64,000 bases of DNA, from positions 1 through 64,000 of the forward strand of contig CAKXHL010000011.1 of assembly GCA_934875375.1 (NCBI GenBank), given 5' to 3'. The position numbers and the translations under genes are program-made. This DNA comes from an uncultured bacterium (GTDB lineage: Bacteria; Bacillota; Clostridia; Oscillospirales; Ruminococcaceae). The notes under the pieces were generated by a model. It was not told the origin of the DNA. It saw only the letters and a list, made by a program, of their open reading frames with translations, and searched no databases. Of the stretch, positions 42,643 through 50,468 are shown piece after piece (positions within the stretch are counted from its first letter, which is position 1; every line of letters starts with the position of its first letter).

Positions 42643-43420
42643 CTTTTTCCTCCTTTGGCCCTGCCGGAAAAAACAGGTATCCCCCGCTTTTCTGCAGGCC
42701 GCCTTTTTGAATCCGAACCCGGAACACCTGCTCCAAACACCCGCTTTCCAATACCTCCTGCGGCGAACCGGCGAAAACGAGCCGACCGAACTGCATAACT
42801 GCCAGCTGGTCCGCATAGGAAAGGGCCAGCCCCAGATCGTGCAGCACCATGATCACTGTTTTGCCCGCCTGCTCAAGCTGCCGGGTCAGCTCCATGATCT
42901 CAAATTGATGGGACAAATCCAGATAGGTGGTGGGTTCATCCAAAAACAGCACCTGACTGTCCTGGGCCAGACACATGGCAAAATACACCTTCTGCCGCTC
43001 TCCGCCGGACAGGCGGGACATGTCCCGCCCGGCCAGATGGGTAACGCCTGCCCATTCCATCGCCTTTTGGACCATCTGCCAGTCCTCCTTTCGGTAGCGC
43101 CGGGGATAGCCCAAATAGGGAAACCGGCCGTGCATCACCATACTTTGCACCGATATGCCGGGAACCGGGCGGGACTGGGGCAGATAGGAAATCAGCTGCC
43201 CCAATTCCCGGCGGGAAAAGCCGGACAGGGGTCTTCCTTTCAGCAGCACCTGCCCGGCGGATGGCGGCACGATTCCCGCGGCCATCCGCAGCAGCGTTGA
43301 CTTTCCGCATCCGTTGGGGCCTACCAGCGCCGCAACCTCCCCGCTTGGGAGCGTAAGGCTGAAATCCTGTACTGCCATTTGTCTGCCGTAGCTGCCAGTC
43401 ACGCCGATCAGTTCAACCAT
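42629..43420 (-). CDS. Iron/cobamide-type ABC transporter ATP-binding protein (second set)
   Basis: 263 residues; Walker A GPNGCGKSTLL near 34, signature RLSGGERQKV near 138, Walker B VLFLDEPTTYLDL near 160, H-loop VLHDLGLALSY. FecE/BtuD-type. Within a cobalamin operon it probably serves uptake of a corrinoid or iron/cobalt chelate. Its partners upstream are an internally shortened FecCD permease and a headless binding protein, so this importer set is probably not functional as a whole. Overlaps cbiD by 14 bases. Confidence 0.88.
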   Translation of the reverse strand: MVELIGVTGSYGRQMAVQDFSLTLPSGEVAALVGPNGCGKSTLLRMAAGIVPPSAGQVLLKGRPLSGFSRRELGQLISYLPQSRPVPGISVQSMVMHGRFPYLGYPRRYRKEDWQMVQKAMEWAGVTHLAGRDMSRLSGGERQKVYFAMCLAQDSQVLFLDEPTTYLDLSHQFEIMELTRQLEQAGKTVIMVLHDLGLALSYADQLAVMQFGRLVFAGSPQEVLESGCLEQVFRVRIQKGGLQKSGGYLFFPAGPKEEKDGEI

Positions 43421-44054
43421 TGTCTGTCCGCCCCCCTTTGCGCCGGATGAGAAGATACAGAAAAAACGGGCCGCCCAAAAAAGACATGACAATCCCCACC
43501 GGCAGCTCGAACGGCGCAAACAGAATCCGGGCCAGCACATCGCAGACACAGACAAAAGCCGCGCCGGACAAAGCGGACACTGGCAGCAGCCAGCGGCTTT
43601 CCGACCCGACAAAAAAACGCGCCCCGTGGGGTACAATCAACCCTACAAATCCCAAAAGCCCTGCAAAGCTCACAGCGGCGCCCGCCAGTACCGACGCGGT
43701 CAAAAGCAGCAGAAAACGAAATTTTCCCACCCGAAGCCCCAAACTTTTTGCCGTATCGTCGCCCAAGCTCAGCAGATCCATCTCGCAGTGCAGAGAAAAG
43801 GCCAGCGGGATTCCGGCCAGGATGTATGTGCCTGACACGGCCAGCGTCCTCGGCAGGCGCACATGAAGAAAAATGCGCAGCACCGCCGCGTCCGCGCCGC
43901 CGGCGGCGGCTTTCCACAATTCCGCCGGCGAAAAGGCGGCCGAACCCAGCAATAAACTGAGCACCGCCGCCAATAAAAACAGCGCCAGGCTCATCAGCAA
44001 AATCCAGATGTTATGCCGCTTCTTCTGCATAAAGGTAGTCGGCAAGGATCTCAT
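43413..44054 (-). CDS. FecCD-type ABC permease with a large internal deletion
   Basis: Only 213 residues, versus about 330 for the family. It has the normal N-terminus (IWILLMSLALFLLAAVLSLLLG, then VRLPRTLAVSG) and the normal C-terminal third (DLLSLGDDTAKSLGLRVG, GFVGLIVPHGARFFVGS, LPVGIVMSFLGGPFFLYLLIRR). But about 110-120 residues between RLPRTLAVSG and LAFSLHCEMDLLSLGD are missing, with the frame kept. That removes roughly four membrane helices, including the conserved NPLA..LG segment. Transport activity is unlikely. The start at 44054 has GGGGGGA upstream and lies inside the preceding gene; an ATG nine codons later is also possible. Confidence 0.75.
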   Translation of the reverse strand: MRSLPTTFMQKKRHNIWILLMSLALFLLAAVLSLLLGSAAFSPAELWKAAAGGADAAVLRIFLHVRLPRTLAVSGTYILAGIPLAFSLHCEMDLLSLGDDTAKSLGLRVGKFRFLLLLTASVLAGAAVSFAGLLGFVGLIVPHGARFFVGSESRWLLPVSALSGAAFVCVCDVLARILFAPFELPVGIVMSFLGGPFFLYLLIRRKGGRTDNG

Positions 44055-44757
44055 AACTTTCCCCCCAGCGATGATTGGGCTTGTTGTGAAACAGTTCTTT
44101 GGGCAAAAGGATATACCGTCCCTCTTTTACCGCGGTCAGCCCGGCCCAGGCCGGATTGGACTCAATCCCTTCCGCCAGCGCCTGCATGGCCTTTTCGCTG
44201 GAGGCGCCCATGGTGGTGACAAAAATAAAATCCGGGTCCTGGCGGATGATTTCCTCCATGCTCAACTCTTCCAGCAGGCTGCCGTTTTGATCGGCAATGT
44301 TCACACATCCCAGATCGCGCAACATTGCGCCGGTCATGCTGTCGCTGCCCTTGGCCTTGGCGCCGGTGGAATACGCCCGGATAAACAACACCGTCGGCGC
44401 ATCCTGCCCCTGGCTTTTTGCGATGGCCCGGTCGATCCGCGCCTGCACTGCCGTACCGTTTTGTTCGTATAGATCCGCGCGCCCCATAATGTCGGTGCAG
44501 ATTTTTAACATATCCAGATAATCCTCAAAGGTTTCCACATCAAAATAGGCGGCGGGAATGCCGGATTCTTCCAGAAAATCCCGCAGCTTCACGTGTTCCG
44601 CTACATTGGCGGACAAAATGACAAAGTCCACCTCCAACGCCAGCAGCTGTTCGGTGTCCGGCGATTTCATCGCGCCCAGATTGGCGGTTGCATCCGGAAG
44701 CGCAAAGCTTTCTTCCTCCAGCGCGTCCTGGGTGGCCGCAATCAGCTGGCCGCCGAA
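44011..44757 (-). pseudogene. Headless periplasmic binding protein (BtuF/FhuD-type) fragment
   Basis: An open frame reads PFGGQLIAATQDALEEESF, then TANLGAMKSPDTEQLLALEVDFVIL and on to EILADYLYAEEAA: the typical BtuF/FepB middle and C-terminal lobes. The signal peptide, lipobox and first beta strand of the family (about 65 residues) are absent. The upstream base sequence is the start of cbiL in another frame, and an in-frame TGA precedes the fragment. The first usable start would be the ATG at 44670, which would give a cytoplasmic protein. Likely the result of a deletion joining cbiL to this gene. Confidence 0.75.
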
Positions 44758-44758
44758 A

Positions 44759-44818
44759 GGTCAGCAGTTGGGGATCTCCCGGCCCAACGCTGACACCGTA
44801 AAAACAAGCCTTTTCCAT
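44759..44818 (-). pseudogene. cbiL: 5' remnant of cbiL (precorrin-2 C20-methyltransferase)
   Basis: Twenty codons, MEKACFYGVSVGPGDPQLLT, match the conserved start of CbiL/CobI (GVGPGDPELLT motif). An intact ribosome site GAGGAGG overlaps the cbiK stop. After codon 20 the sequence turns into a binding-protein gene in a different frame. CbiL performs the C20 methylation, an early essential step; no other copy is in the window. Confidence 0.75.
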
Positions 44819-44830
44819 TTGGCCGCCTCC

Positions 44831-45610
44831 TCAGCGAACCGGCTCTGCATCCCGAAGGTGGCGCAGATAAATTTTCCGGATATCCGCCAGCTCTCCCAGG
44901 CCCTGCAAACAGCAGGATACTTCAAATCCCTGTGAGGTAAGCACGCTTTTCCAGCTATCCGGCCCGTCGCCGGCCATATCGTTGCAGGCGTGATCGCCGG
45001 CCACCAGCATCATGGGCGCAAGCAAAACGCTGCCGCATCCAGTGCGCCGCAGGGCAGGGAGCACATCCTCCAGCGCGGGACAACCCTCCACTGTACCAAC
45101 GAAAAGATCTCTCCTCCCCTGGCTGTGACACAGCTGTTCAAACGCCGCGTAAACCGAATTGGCCTCGTGCGGCGTTCCGTGTCCCATCAGCAGAATCAGC
45201 CGGCCCTGCCTTTGCTCGAATCGGGTGCAAATGACGGCGGCAGCCTCTTGCCTATCCGCGGCGGAGGACAAAAGCGGCATTCCCAGCCGAAGGGACTCAA
45301 ACCGGTCCTGAAAAGCCCTTACCGCTTCCCGCAAAAGGTCAAATTCTACGCCGCAGATCAAATGGGTGGGCTGCACGGTTACGTCGCTTATCCCCTGCCC
45401 GGCCATTTGCGACAACGCCTGCTCCGGAGAAAGAACCGCCTCTCCCCGGCTTTCCCAAATGCGGCGGATCACCCCGCTGGTATAAGCAGAAAGGATCTCC
45501 GCTTCCGGATACGCCCGGCGGATGGTTTCTTCCACAGCTCCAATGGTCTTTTGACGGGTAGAGACATGGCTGGTGCCAAAGCTAACGATCAAAATGCCCT
45601 TTTTTTGCAT
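44831..45610 (-). CDS. cbiK: Sirohydrochlorin cobaltochelatase
   Basis: 259 residues of the CbiK family: ILIVSFGTSHVSTRQKTIGAVE at the N-terminus, the metal-site His in LLMGHGTPHEANSVYAAFE near 145 and a second in LVAGDHACNDMAGDGPDSW near 205. It inserts cobalt into sirohydrochlorin, the entry step of the anaerobic cobalamin route. The start at 45610 has AAGGAG seven bases upstream. No signal peptide, so it is cytoplasmic. Confidence 0.94.
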   Translation of the reverse strand: MQKKGILIVSFGTSHVSTRQKTIGAVEETIRRAYPEAEILSAYTSGVIRRIWESRGEAVLSPEQALSQMAGQGISDVTVQPTHLICGVEFDLLREAVRAFQDRFESLRLGMPLLSSAADRQEAAAVICTRFEQRQGRLILLMGHGTPHEANSVYAAFEQLCHSQGRRDLFVGTVEGCPALEDVLPALRRTGCGSVLLAPMMLVAGDHACNDMAGDGPDSWKSVLTSQGFEVSCCLQGLGELADIRKIYLRHLRDAEPVR

Positions 45611-45671
45611 ATTTCCACTCCTTTTTCTGCTGTTTTTCACGGCTTTTTTGCCTTTCAAACCTGGAAAGGGC

Positions 45672-46010
45672 TCAATGGGTTCCCCTGACCACCTTCATCC
45701 CTTTTTCTTCCATTTTGGAAAGAATCTTGGTGATCTGGGAGCATTCGCTCCCATCATGCTTTCGGGTGCAAATACCGGCGTGGACAATCTCCACGCCGAT
45801 TTGCTCCAAGCGCTCCAGTTTTTCCAAAAATCCCGGGTCGGTATCGTAATCGCACGCACAGCCGTTGCAGTGCAGAAAGGCCATCAGCTGCAACGGCTCG
45901 CCCTTGTAAGGCGCAAACGAACGGGTCCGCTCATTCATCGCTTTTAGGCAGCTGGCGCCGGTACAGACGGAATTGCTTTTGATACAGGTTAAAATCGCAA
46001 TTTTTTTCAA
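45672..46010 (-). CDS. CGGC domain protein (putative metal-binding)
   Basis: 112 residues rich in cysteine: C9, C16, C21, then HCNGCACD with C48, C51 and C53, and two late cysteines near 81 and 91. This is the CGGC domain family (PF08821), predicted to bind a metal through its cysteines. It lies between the corrinoid importer ATPase (24 bases upstream) and cbiK (61 bases downstream), inside the cobalamin operon, so a role in cobalt handling or corrinoid reduction is plausible but unproven. Confidence 0.82.
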   Translation of the reverse strand: MKKIAILTCIKSNSVCTGASCLKAMNERTRSFAPYKGEPLQLMAFLHCNGCACDYDTDPGFLEKLERLEQIGVEIVHAGICTRKHDGSECSQITKILSKMEEKGMKVVRGTH

Positions 46011-46034
46011 TGAAACCGCCTCCTGTTTTGGGCC

Positions 46035-46802
46035 TCATCCGGCCGATTCGTATAAAATGTGCATTTGCCCGGTTTCCGGGTCGGTGTAAAGTTTGGCTTC
46101 CACCTCATAGACCTGGCGGATAAACTCCCGGGTCAACACCTGTTTAGGCGGGCCGAAGGCGATAATACGGCCATTTTGCAGCACAAACAACTTATTGCAG
46201 TACATCGCCGCGATGTTTAAATCGTGGATGGCCGCGACCACGGTCAGACGCAGGGAACGGACAATGTCCATTAACTGCAGCTGATACTTGATATCCAGGT
46301 GGTTGGTCGGTTCGTCTAAAATCAGGCATTGGGTCTGCTGGGCCAGCGCGCGGGCCAGGATCACCCGCTGCTGCTCGCCGCCGGACAGGGTGGAAAAACT
46401 GCGCTGGGCAAAGCCGCCCATATTGACCTTTTCCAGCGCTTCGCGCACAATCCGGTAATCGTCCGCGTTGTCCCGCTCCATGGCCTTTTTGTGCGGGGCA
46501 CGGCCCATCAGCACCACATCCTGCACCGAAAACTCAAAATTATAGTAATTGTGCTGGGCCACCACCGCCATTTTCCTGGCCGATTCTTTGGGTTTATAGC
46601 TGTTCAGGGCGTTGCCGTCGAGAAAAACCGTACCGCTTTGCGGCGTCAGCACCCGGTAGATAGATTTGAGCAAGGTGCTTTTGCCGCTGCCGTTGGGGCC
46701 GATGATCCCGACGAAATCCTTGTCCGACACTTCGATGGAAACGCCCTTCAGGATGTGGCTGCCGCCCAGTGTCGCCTGCAGCTGTTCGGTTGTGATCTTC
46801 AT
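46035..46802 (-). CDS. Corrinoid-type ABC importer ATP-binding protein
   Basis: 255 residues; Walker A GPNGSGKSTLLKSIYRV near 35, FSVQDVVLMGRAPHK motif typical of BtuD/FepC, signature TLSGGEQQRV near 141, Walker B CLILDEPTNHLDI near 160, H-loop AAIHDLN. The start overlaps the permease stop by four bases (ATGA). Together with the two preceding genes it forms a complete BtuFCD-like importer directly behind a cobalamin riboswitch, so vitamin B12 or cobinamide is the likely cargo. Confidence 0.9.
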   Translation of the reverse strand: MKITTEQLQATLGGSHILKGVSIEVSDKDFVGIIGPNGSGKSTLLKSIYRVLTPQSGTVFLDGNALNSYKPKESARKMAVVAQHNYYNFEFSVQDVVLMGRAPHKKAMERDNADDYRIVREALEKVNMGGFAQRSFSTLSGGEQQRVILARALAQQTQCLILDEPTNHLDIKYQLQLMDIVRSLRLTVVAAIHDLNIAAMYCNKLFVLQNGRIIAFGPPKQVLTREFIRQVYEVEAKLYTDPETGQMHILYESAG

Positions 46803-47883
46803 GACTGCCCTCCTCCGAATCCGTATTTCTTATGGGTCATGAGGAAGATAAAGCAGGGCCCGCCGATCATGGAAATCAAAATGCCGATAGGCAGTTCCGT
46901 ATGGGGGATGACAACCCGGCACAGCACGTCCGCCCAGACCAGAAAAACCGCGCCGGTCAGGGCGGAAAGCGGGATCAGCTTTTTATGGTCGGTGCCGAAA
47001 AGCATCCGCACCAGATGGGGAATCACCAGACCGACAAATCCGATCATCCCGGAGGCATACACCACAAAGCCGATGACCAGCGAGGTCAAAAGCAAATATC
47101 CCTGCCGGCGGCGGTGCAGGTCGGTGCCCAGGGTAATGGACACTTCGTCGCCCAAGAGCATGAGGTTCAAAGACCGGTACTGGGTCCAGAAAAACAAAAC
47201 GCTGACCAGCACGATGGGAAAAAGGAAGAAGAGGTTCTGCCACTTGGCGCCCGCCAGGCTGCCCATGAGCCAGTAGGTCAGCGTCTGCATTCCCTCCTTA
47301 TCGTTGGCAAAATAGACCACAAAGCTGGAAAAGGCGGAGCAGACGGAACTGAGCGCCATGCCGGCCAGCAACAGCTTGATGGAGTTGGAGCGCCCGCCGA
47401 TATTGGACAAAAGCAACACCAGCAGGGAAATACCGAATGCGCCGGCAAAGGCGCAGATCCCGATGGAGCCAGCCCCCAAAAAGGCGCCGACCCCAGCATG
47501 ATCGCCACTGTTGCCCCCAGCGATGCGCCGGAGGATACTCCCAGAATATACGGGTCCGCCAGCGGGTTTTTCACAATCGCCTGCATCACCACGCCGCAGA
47601 CCGAAAGGCCCATCCCCACCGCAACGGCTAAAATTAACCGCGGCAGGCGGATCAGCCAGACGACATCGTGAATCGATCCGCTGCCCAGTTCGGAAGAACC
47701 GACTCCGAACAGCTCGTGCAGGATCACCCGATACACCTGCGAAACCGGGATTTTAACGGTGCCAAAAGTAACCGCCGAGAGCACGGAAACCGCCAGCACC
47801 ACCAACAGCACGGCACAGGTCAAAAGATAAAGCGGGGTGCTTTTTATCAGCCCTGTTTCCTGTGAAAATTTTTGTTTCATCAT
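46799..47883 (-). pseudogene. Corrinoid-type ABC importer permease (FecCD/BtuC), single frameshift
   Basis: Two frames join into about 361 residues. Part 1 has IRLPRLILAVAVGMGLSVCGVVMQAIVKNPLADPYILGVSSGASLGATVAIMLG; it is lost at a G4 run (plus-strand C4, 47491-47494). One more G would continue VGAFLGAGSIGICAFAGAFGISLL. Part 2 has LAGMALSSVCSAFSSFVVYF, MLLGDEVSITLGTD and GMIGFVGLVIPHLVRMLFG to the C-terminus. All FecCD helices are accounted for when the frame is restored. It may be a read error, because the surrounding importer genes are intact. Confidence 0.85.
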
Positions 47884-47889
47884 CCGTTC

Positions 47890-48921
47890 CTACTTTGCCA
47901 GTTCCGGATACAGTCCGTTGGCAAAAATCTCAAGCCCGTCGGCAGTGCGCATGGCGCTGGTATACATATCTCCCAGCGGGATGGCATAGACGTCGCCGTT
48001 TTTCACCGCGGTCAAGCTGGACAGCGCCTCATTATCGGTGATATTGGCAACCGATTTTTCCGCCATGCCCTCTTCGTCCCCATCCATATACACCACAAAA
48101 ATCACCTGCGGGTTCAACTCAATCAGGTCCTCCAGGCCGATGGTCTGTTCCGGCGTATCCAGCAAATCCGCGCCGACGGTGATTGCCATATCGCCGCCCA
48201 GAGTGGTTTTATCATAGGTATAGATGCTGTCCCCCAAAAATTCGATGATGAGGGCCGAGTGCTTTTCCATATCCTTGGACTGATCGACAATCTGCTGGAC
48301 CTGCGCCTGGATTTCATCCACAATGGCCTGCGCCTTGTCCTCTACGTCAAAGATTTTGCCCAAATCGAGGATATAATCGTATTCATTTGCCAGGGTGCGG
48401 TACTCCACAATCGAGTTGGAGTTTTCGGCCATATAGGTCTTGACCCCACGCTCATTCCAGAAATCAGTGCCGTCCAGCCGCTTCTCTCCAAAGGTAGACC
48501 ACCACCCCAGGATCATATCCGGCTCCAGCAGCAGCACCGATTCCCGGGAAACGGTAAAATCCGTCAGATAATTGATTGTTTCAAAATCCGCCTGATATTC
48601 CGCTTTCACTTCATGATCCAGCCCGGCGGCCGCTACGATTTTATCGCCCAGCCCCAAAGCCAGCATGGTTTCGATGTTGTTTTGGTTCAGCACCAGAACC
48701 TTTTCGGGGCAGCGTTCAAAAGTGATGTCCACCGGTTCCTTGGCATAATTATAATTGGAAACCGTTACAGGATAATGGGCCGCCTGCGGCTGTGCGGCGG
48801 AGCTTTCTGTCTCTGTTTGGGAAGAGCCCTGCGATTCCGGCGCGGAACCCGCAGTGCCGGAACAGGCGGTCAGGGACAATAGCAGTACTGCCGCCAACAA
48901 TGTGCATAACCATTTTTTCAT
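47890..48921 (-). CDS. Corrinoid-type ABC importer substrate-binding lipoprotein
   Basis: 343 residues; signal peptide with lipobox LLSLTAC (cysteine 20), an S/E/Q-rich linker (about 22-48), then a BtuF/FepB-type two-lobe domain joined by a long helix (PEKVLVLNQNNIETMLALGLGDKIVAAAG, VLLLEPDMILGWWSTFG, DLIELNPQVIFVVYMD). First gene after the cobalamin riboswitch and the terminator hairpins, and followed six bases later by the permease. Captures corrinoid outside the membrane. Confidence 0.92.
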   Translation of the reverse strand: MKKWLCTLLAAVLLLSLTACSGTAGSAPESQGSSQTETESSAAQPQAAHYPVTVSNYNYAKEPVDITFERCPEKVLVLNQNNIETMLALGLGDKIVAAAGLDHEVKAEYQADFETINYLTDFTVSRESVLLLEPDMILGWWSTFGEKRLDGTDFWNERGVKTYMAENSNSIVEYRTLANEYDYILDLGKIFDVEDKAQAIVDEIQAQVQQIVDQSKDMEKHSALIIEFLGDSIYTYDKTTLGGDMAITVGADLLDTPEQTIGLEDLIELNPQVIFVVYMDGDEEGMAEKSVANITDNEALSSLTAVKNGDVYAIPLGDMYTSAMRTADGLEIFANGLYPELAK

Positions 48922-49023
48922 GTTTCATTCTTCTCTTTTTTGTTTTCATGGACAGAAAAAAGGAACCCGGTTTTGGCAATCGGTTTTCCGGAAACAGCTG
49001 TCCGTTTTGTTTTCCACCCGGCG

Positions 49024-49057
49024 CTTACCCGCCCTGTGGACGCACAGGGCGGGTAAG
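49024..49057 (-). terminator. Second hairpin downstream of the riboswitch terminator
   Basis: CTTACCCGCCCTGTG with CACAGGGCGGGTAAG, a 14-15-bp stem with no T run behind it; may act in translation or RNA stability control of the importer operon. Confidence 0.5.
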
Positions 49058-49060
49058 CTG

Positions 49061-49102
49061 AAAAAGCCCGTAACACAGATTTTGTCTGCGTTACGGGCTT
49101 TT
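49061..49102 (-). terminator. Riboswitch-linked intrinsic terminator
   Basis: Minus strand AAAGCCCGTAACGCAGA, loop CAAAA, TCTGTGTTACGGGCTTT, then TT. Lies between the cobalamin riboswitch and the first gene, where ligand-dependent termination would switch the operon off. Confidence 0.85.
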
Positions 49103-49262
49103 CCATGTTATTTTCCGTTAAAAGAGGAGAATCCGCCAACGATAAAACCGTTGCCAGCCTGTCATGCCGTCCCCGAACTCCCTGATAATTCAGCAGAAAC
49201 AACAAATTCCGTCCTCGCAGAATTGCTACAGCGGTGCCGCCCCGTTCACACGGTCCGGCGCT
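49103..49262 (-). other. Spacer between cobalamin riboswitch and terminator
   Basis: About 160 bases without a gene I can support. It is longer than usual for a riboswitch expression platform; the stretch could hold the antiterminator strand. Confidence 0.35.
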
Positions 49263-49445
49263 CAAAAAGGCAGGTATTCTGGCTTAGGGATCGACACACG
49301 GTTTTCGTCTTCCCAGCGCACGGTACGCCAGTGACATGCTGAAAACCGCATTCCTCCAATACAGCAACGGGATTGCGCGGGATTCTCACCCGACTTCCCT
49401 TTTCATCCGCACGGCAGCCGCCGCACGAAACCTTTATGACCGACT
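49263..49445 (-). promoter_or_regulatory. Cobalamin (adenosylcobalamin) riboswitch
   Basis: Minus strand shows the conserved core in order: AAAAGGGAAGTCGGGTGAGAATCC, GCGCAATCCCGTTGCTGTA, GTCACTGG, CTGGGAAGACG, and the B12 box AAGCCAGAATACCTGCC. It controls the 11-kb importer/cbi operon that ends at the terminator at 37680-37715. High corrinoid should turn the operon off. Confidence 0.96.
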
Positions 49446-49690
49446 TCAGTATAAGGGCAACCGTGAAAAATGTCAATAAAAAACGGATCAAGGGGGCAAA
49501 AGTTGCCGTTGTGGGGGATTTTCATTTAATAAACTTTCCCTGCGACAAAACCGTTCTCCAGTGCTACTATGTCCCGGCTATTCCGCTGGAATATGTAAAA
49601 GATCCCTCGGTCTTTGGAATGCAGTTTCGAAATTGGAAAAGCAGGGAGTGATCCCGGCCTGCCGAAATGTTCAGCACAACCAACTCTCTT

Positions 49691-49718
49691 TTGCTTTTTC
49701 TCCCGTTTATGATATAAT
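49691..49718 (+). promoter_or_regulatory. Promoter of the LytTR/GHKL operon
   Basis: TTGCTT (49691-49696), 16-base spacer, TATAAT (49713-49718), 39 bases before the start codon at 49757. The stretch 49446-49690 holds no gene I can support. Confidence 0.6.
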
Positions 49719-49756
49719 TGTAAGAAAATAGAAACATGATAAAGGAGGATTTTGGC

Positions 49757-50455
49757 ATGCTGTCTGTCATCATTTGTGAAGACGAGCCAATCCAGACGAC
49801 CCTTTTGGTCAAGCTGGTGCAGCAATGGGCAGATCAGTGCGCCCTCCCGGTTCAGATTTTATCTTATCCCAATGCGGAAAGCTTTCTTTTTTCTTATGAG
49901 GAACAGCCTTTTGGGGATATTCTCCTGCTGGATATCCAGATGGCCCAGATGAACGGCATGGAACTGGCAAGGAAGATCCGGGAACGCAACCGGCGGATAC
50001 AGATCACCTTTCTGACCGGCCTGCCGGATTTTATCAGCGAGGGCTATGAGGTGGACGCGCTGCATTATCTGATTAAGCCCATCCAGGAGAAAAAGCTCTT
50101 TCAGGTTCTGGACCGGGCGGTCTTGAATCTTCAGCAGGCGCCCAAGGTGGTTTTGCTTCCCATCAACGGCAGGCCGGTTCGGATTCCAATCACCGATATT
50201 TTTTATGCGGAGGCCTTTTCCCACACGATTCTGCTGCATCTGGCCGACGGGGAGGAATCCCTGCGGATGCGGATGTCCGATTTGCAGGAGCTGCTGGGAG
50301 AGGATTTTTGCCGCTGCCACCGGTCCTATATCGTATCGCTGGAGCATATTCGGCATCTGTCCCGCTCGGCTGTATTTCTGGACAACGGCCAGCAGATTCC
50401 CCTGGCCCGCAGCGCGTATGACGGGATTCATCAGGCGTTTATCCATTTTCATTGA
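49757..50455 (+). CDS. LytTR-family response regulator
   Basis: 232 residues: receiver domain (1-120) with acidic pair E9/D10, phospho-acceptor D in DILLLDIQMAQMNGMEL near 60, and K in ALHYLIKPI near 108; then a LytTR DNA-binding domain (about 130-232: PINGRPVRIPITDIFYAEAFSHTILLH, FCRCHRSYIVSLEHIRHLSR). AgrA-like. ATG at 49757 after AAGGAGG; followed after 13 bases by a GHKL kinase and then two ABC exporter genes, which it probably regulates. Confidence 0.92.
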   Translation: MLSVIICEDEPIQTTLLVKLVQQWADQCALPVQILSYPNAESFLFSYEEQPFGDILLLDIQMAQMNGMELARKIRERNRRIQITFLTGLPDFISEGYEVDALHYLIKPIQEKKLFQVLDRAVLNLQQAPKVVLLPINGRPVRIPITDIFYAEAFSHTILLHLADGEESLRMRMSDLQELLGEDFCRCHRSYIVSLEHIRHLSRSAVFLDNGQQIPLARSAYDGIHQAFIHFH

Positions 50456-50468
50456 GGAGGGCTCTGGC

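Noticed and set aside
49373..49651. Small plus-strand frame between the cobalamin riboswitch and the LytTR gene
   Set aside because: Its first part is the antisense of the riboswitch, there is no ribosome site, and the sequence has no family resemblance.
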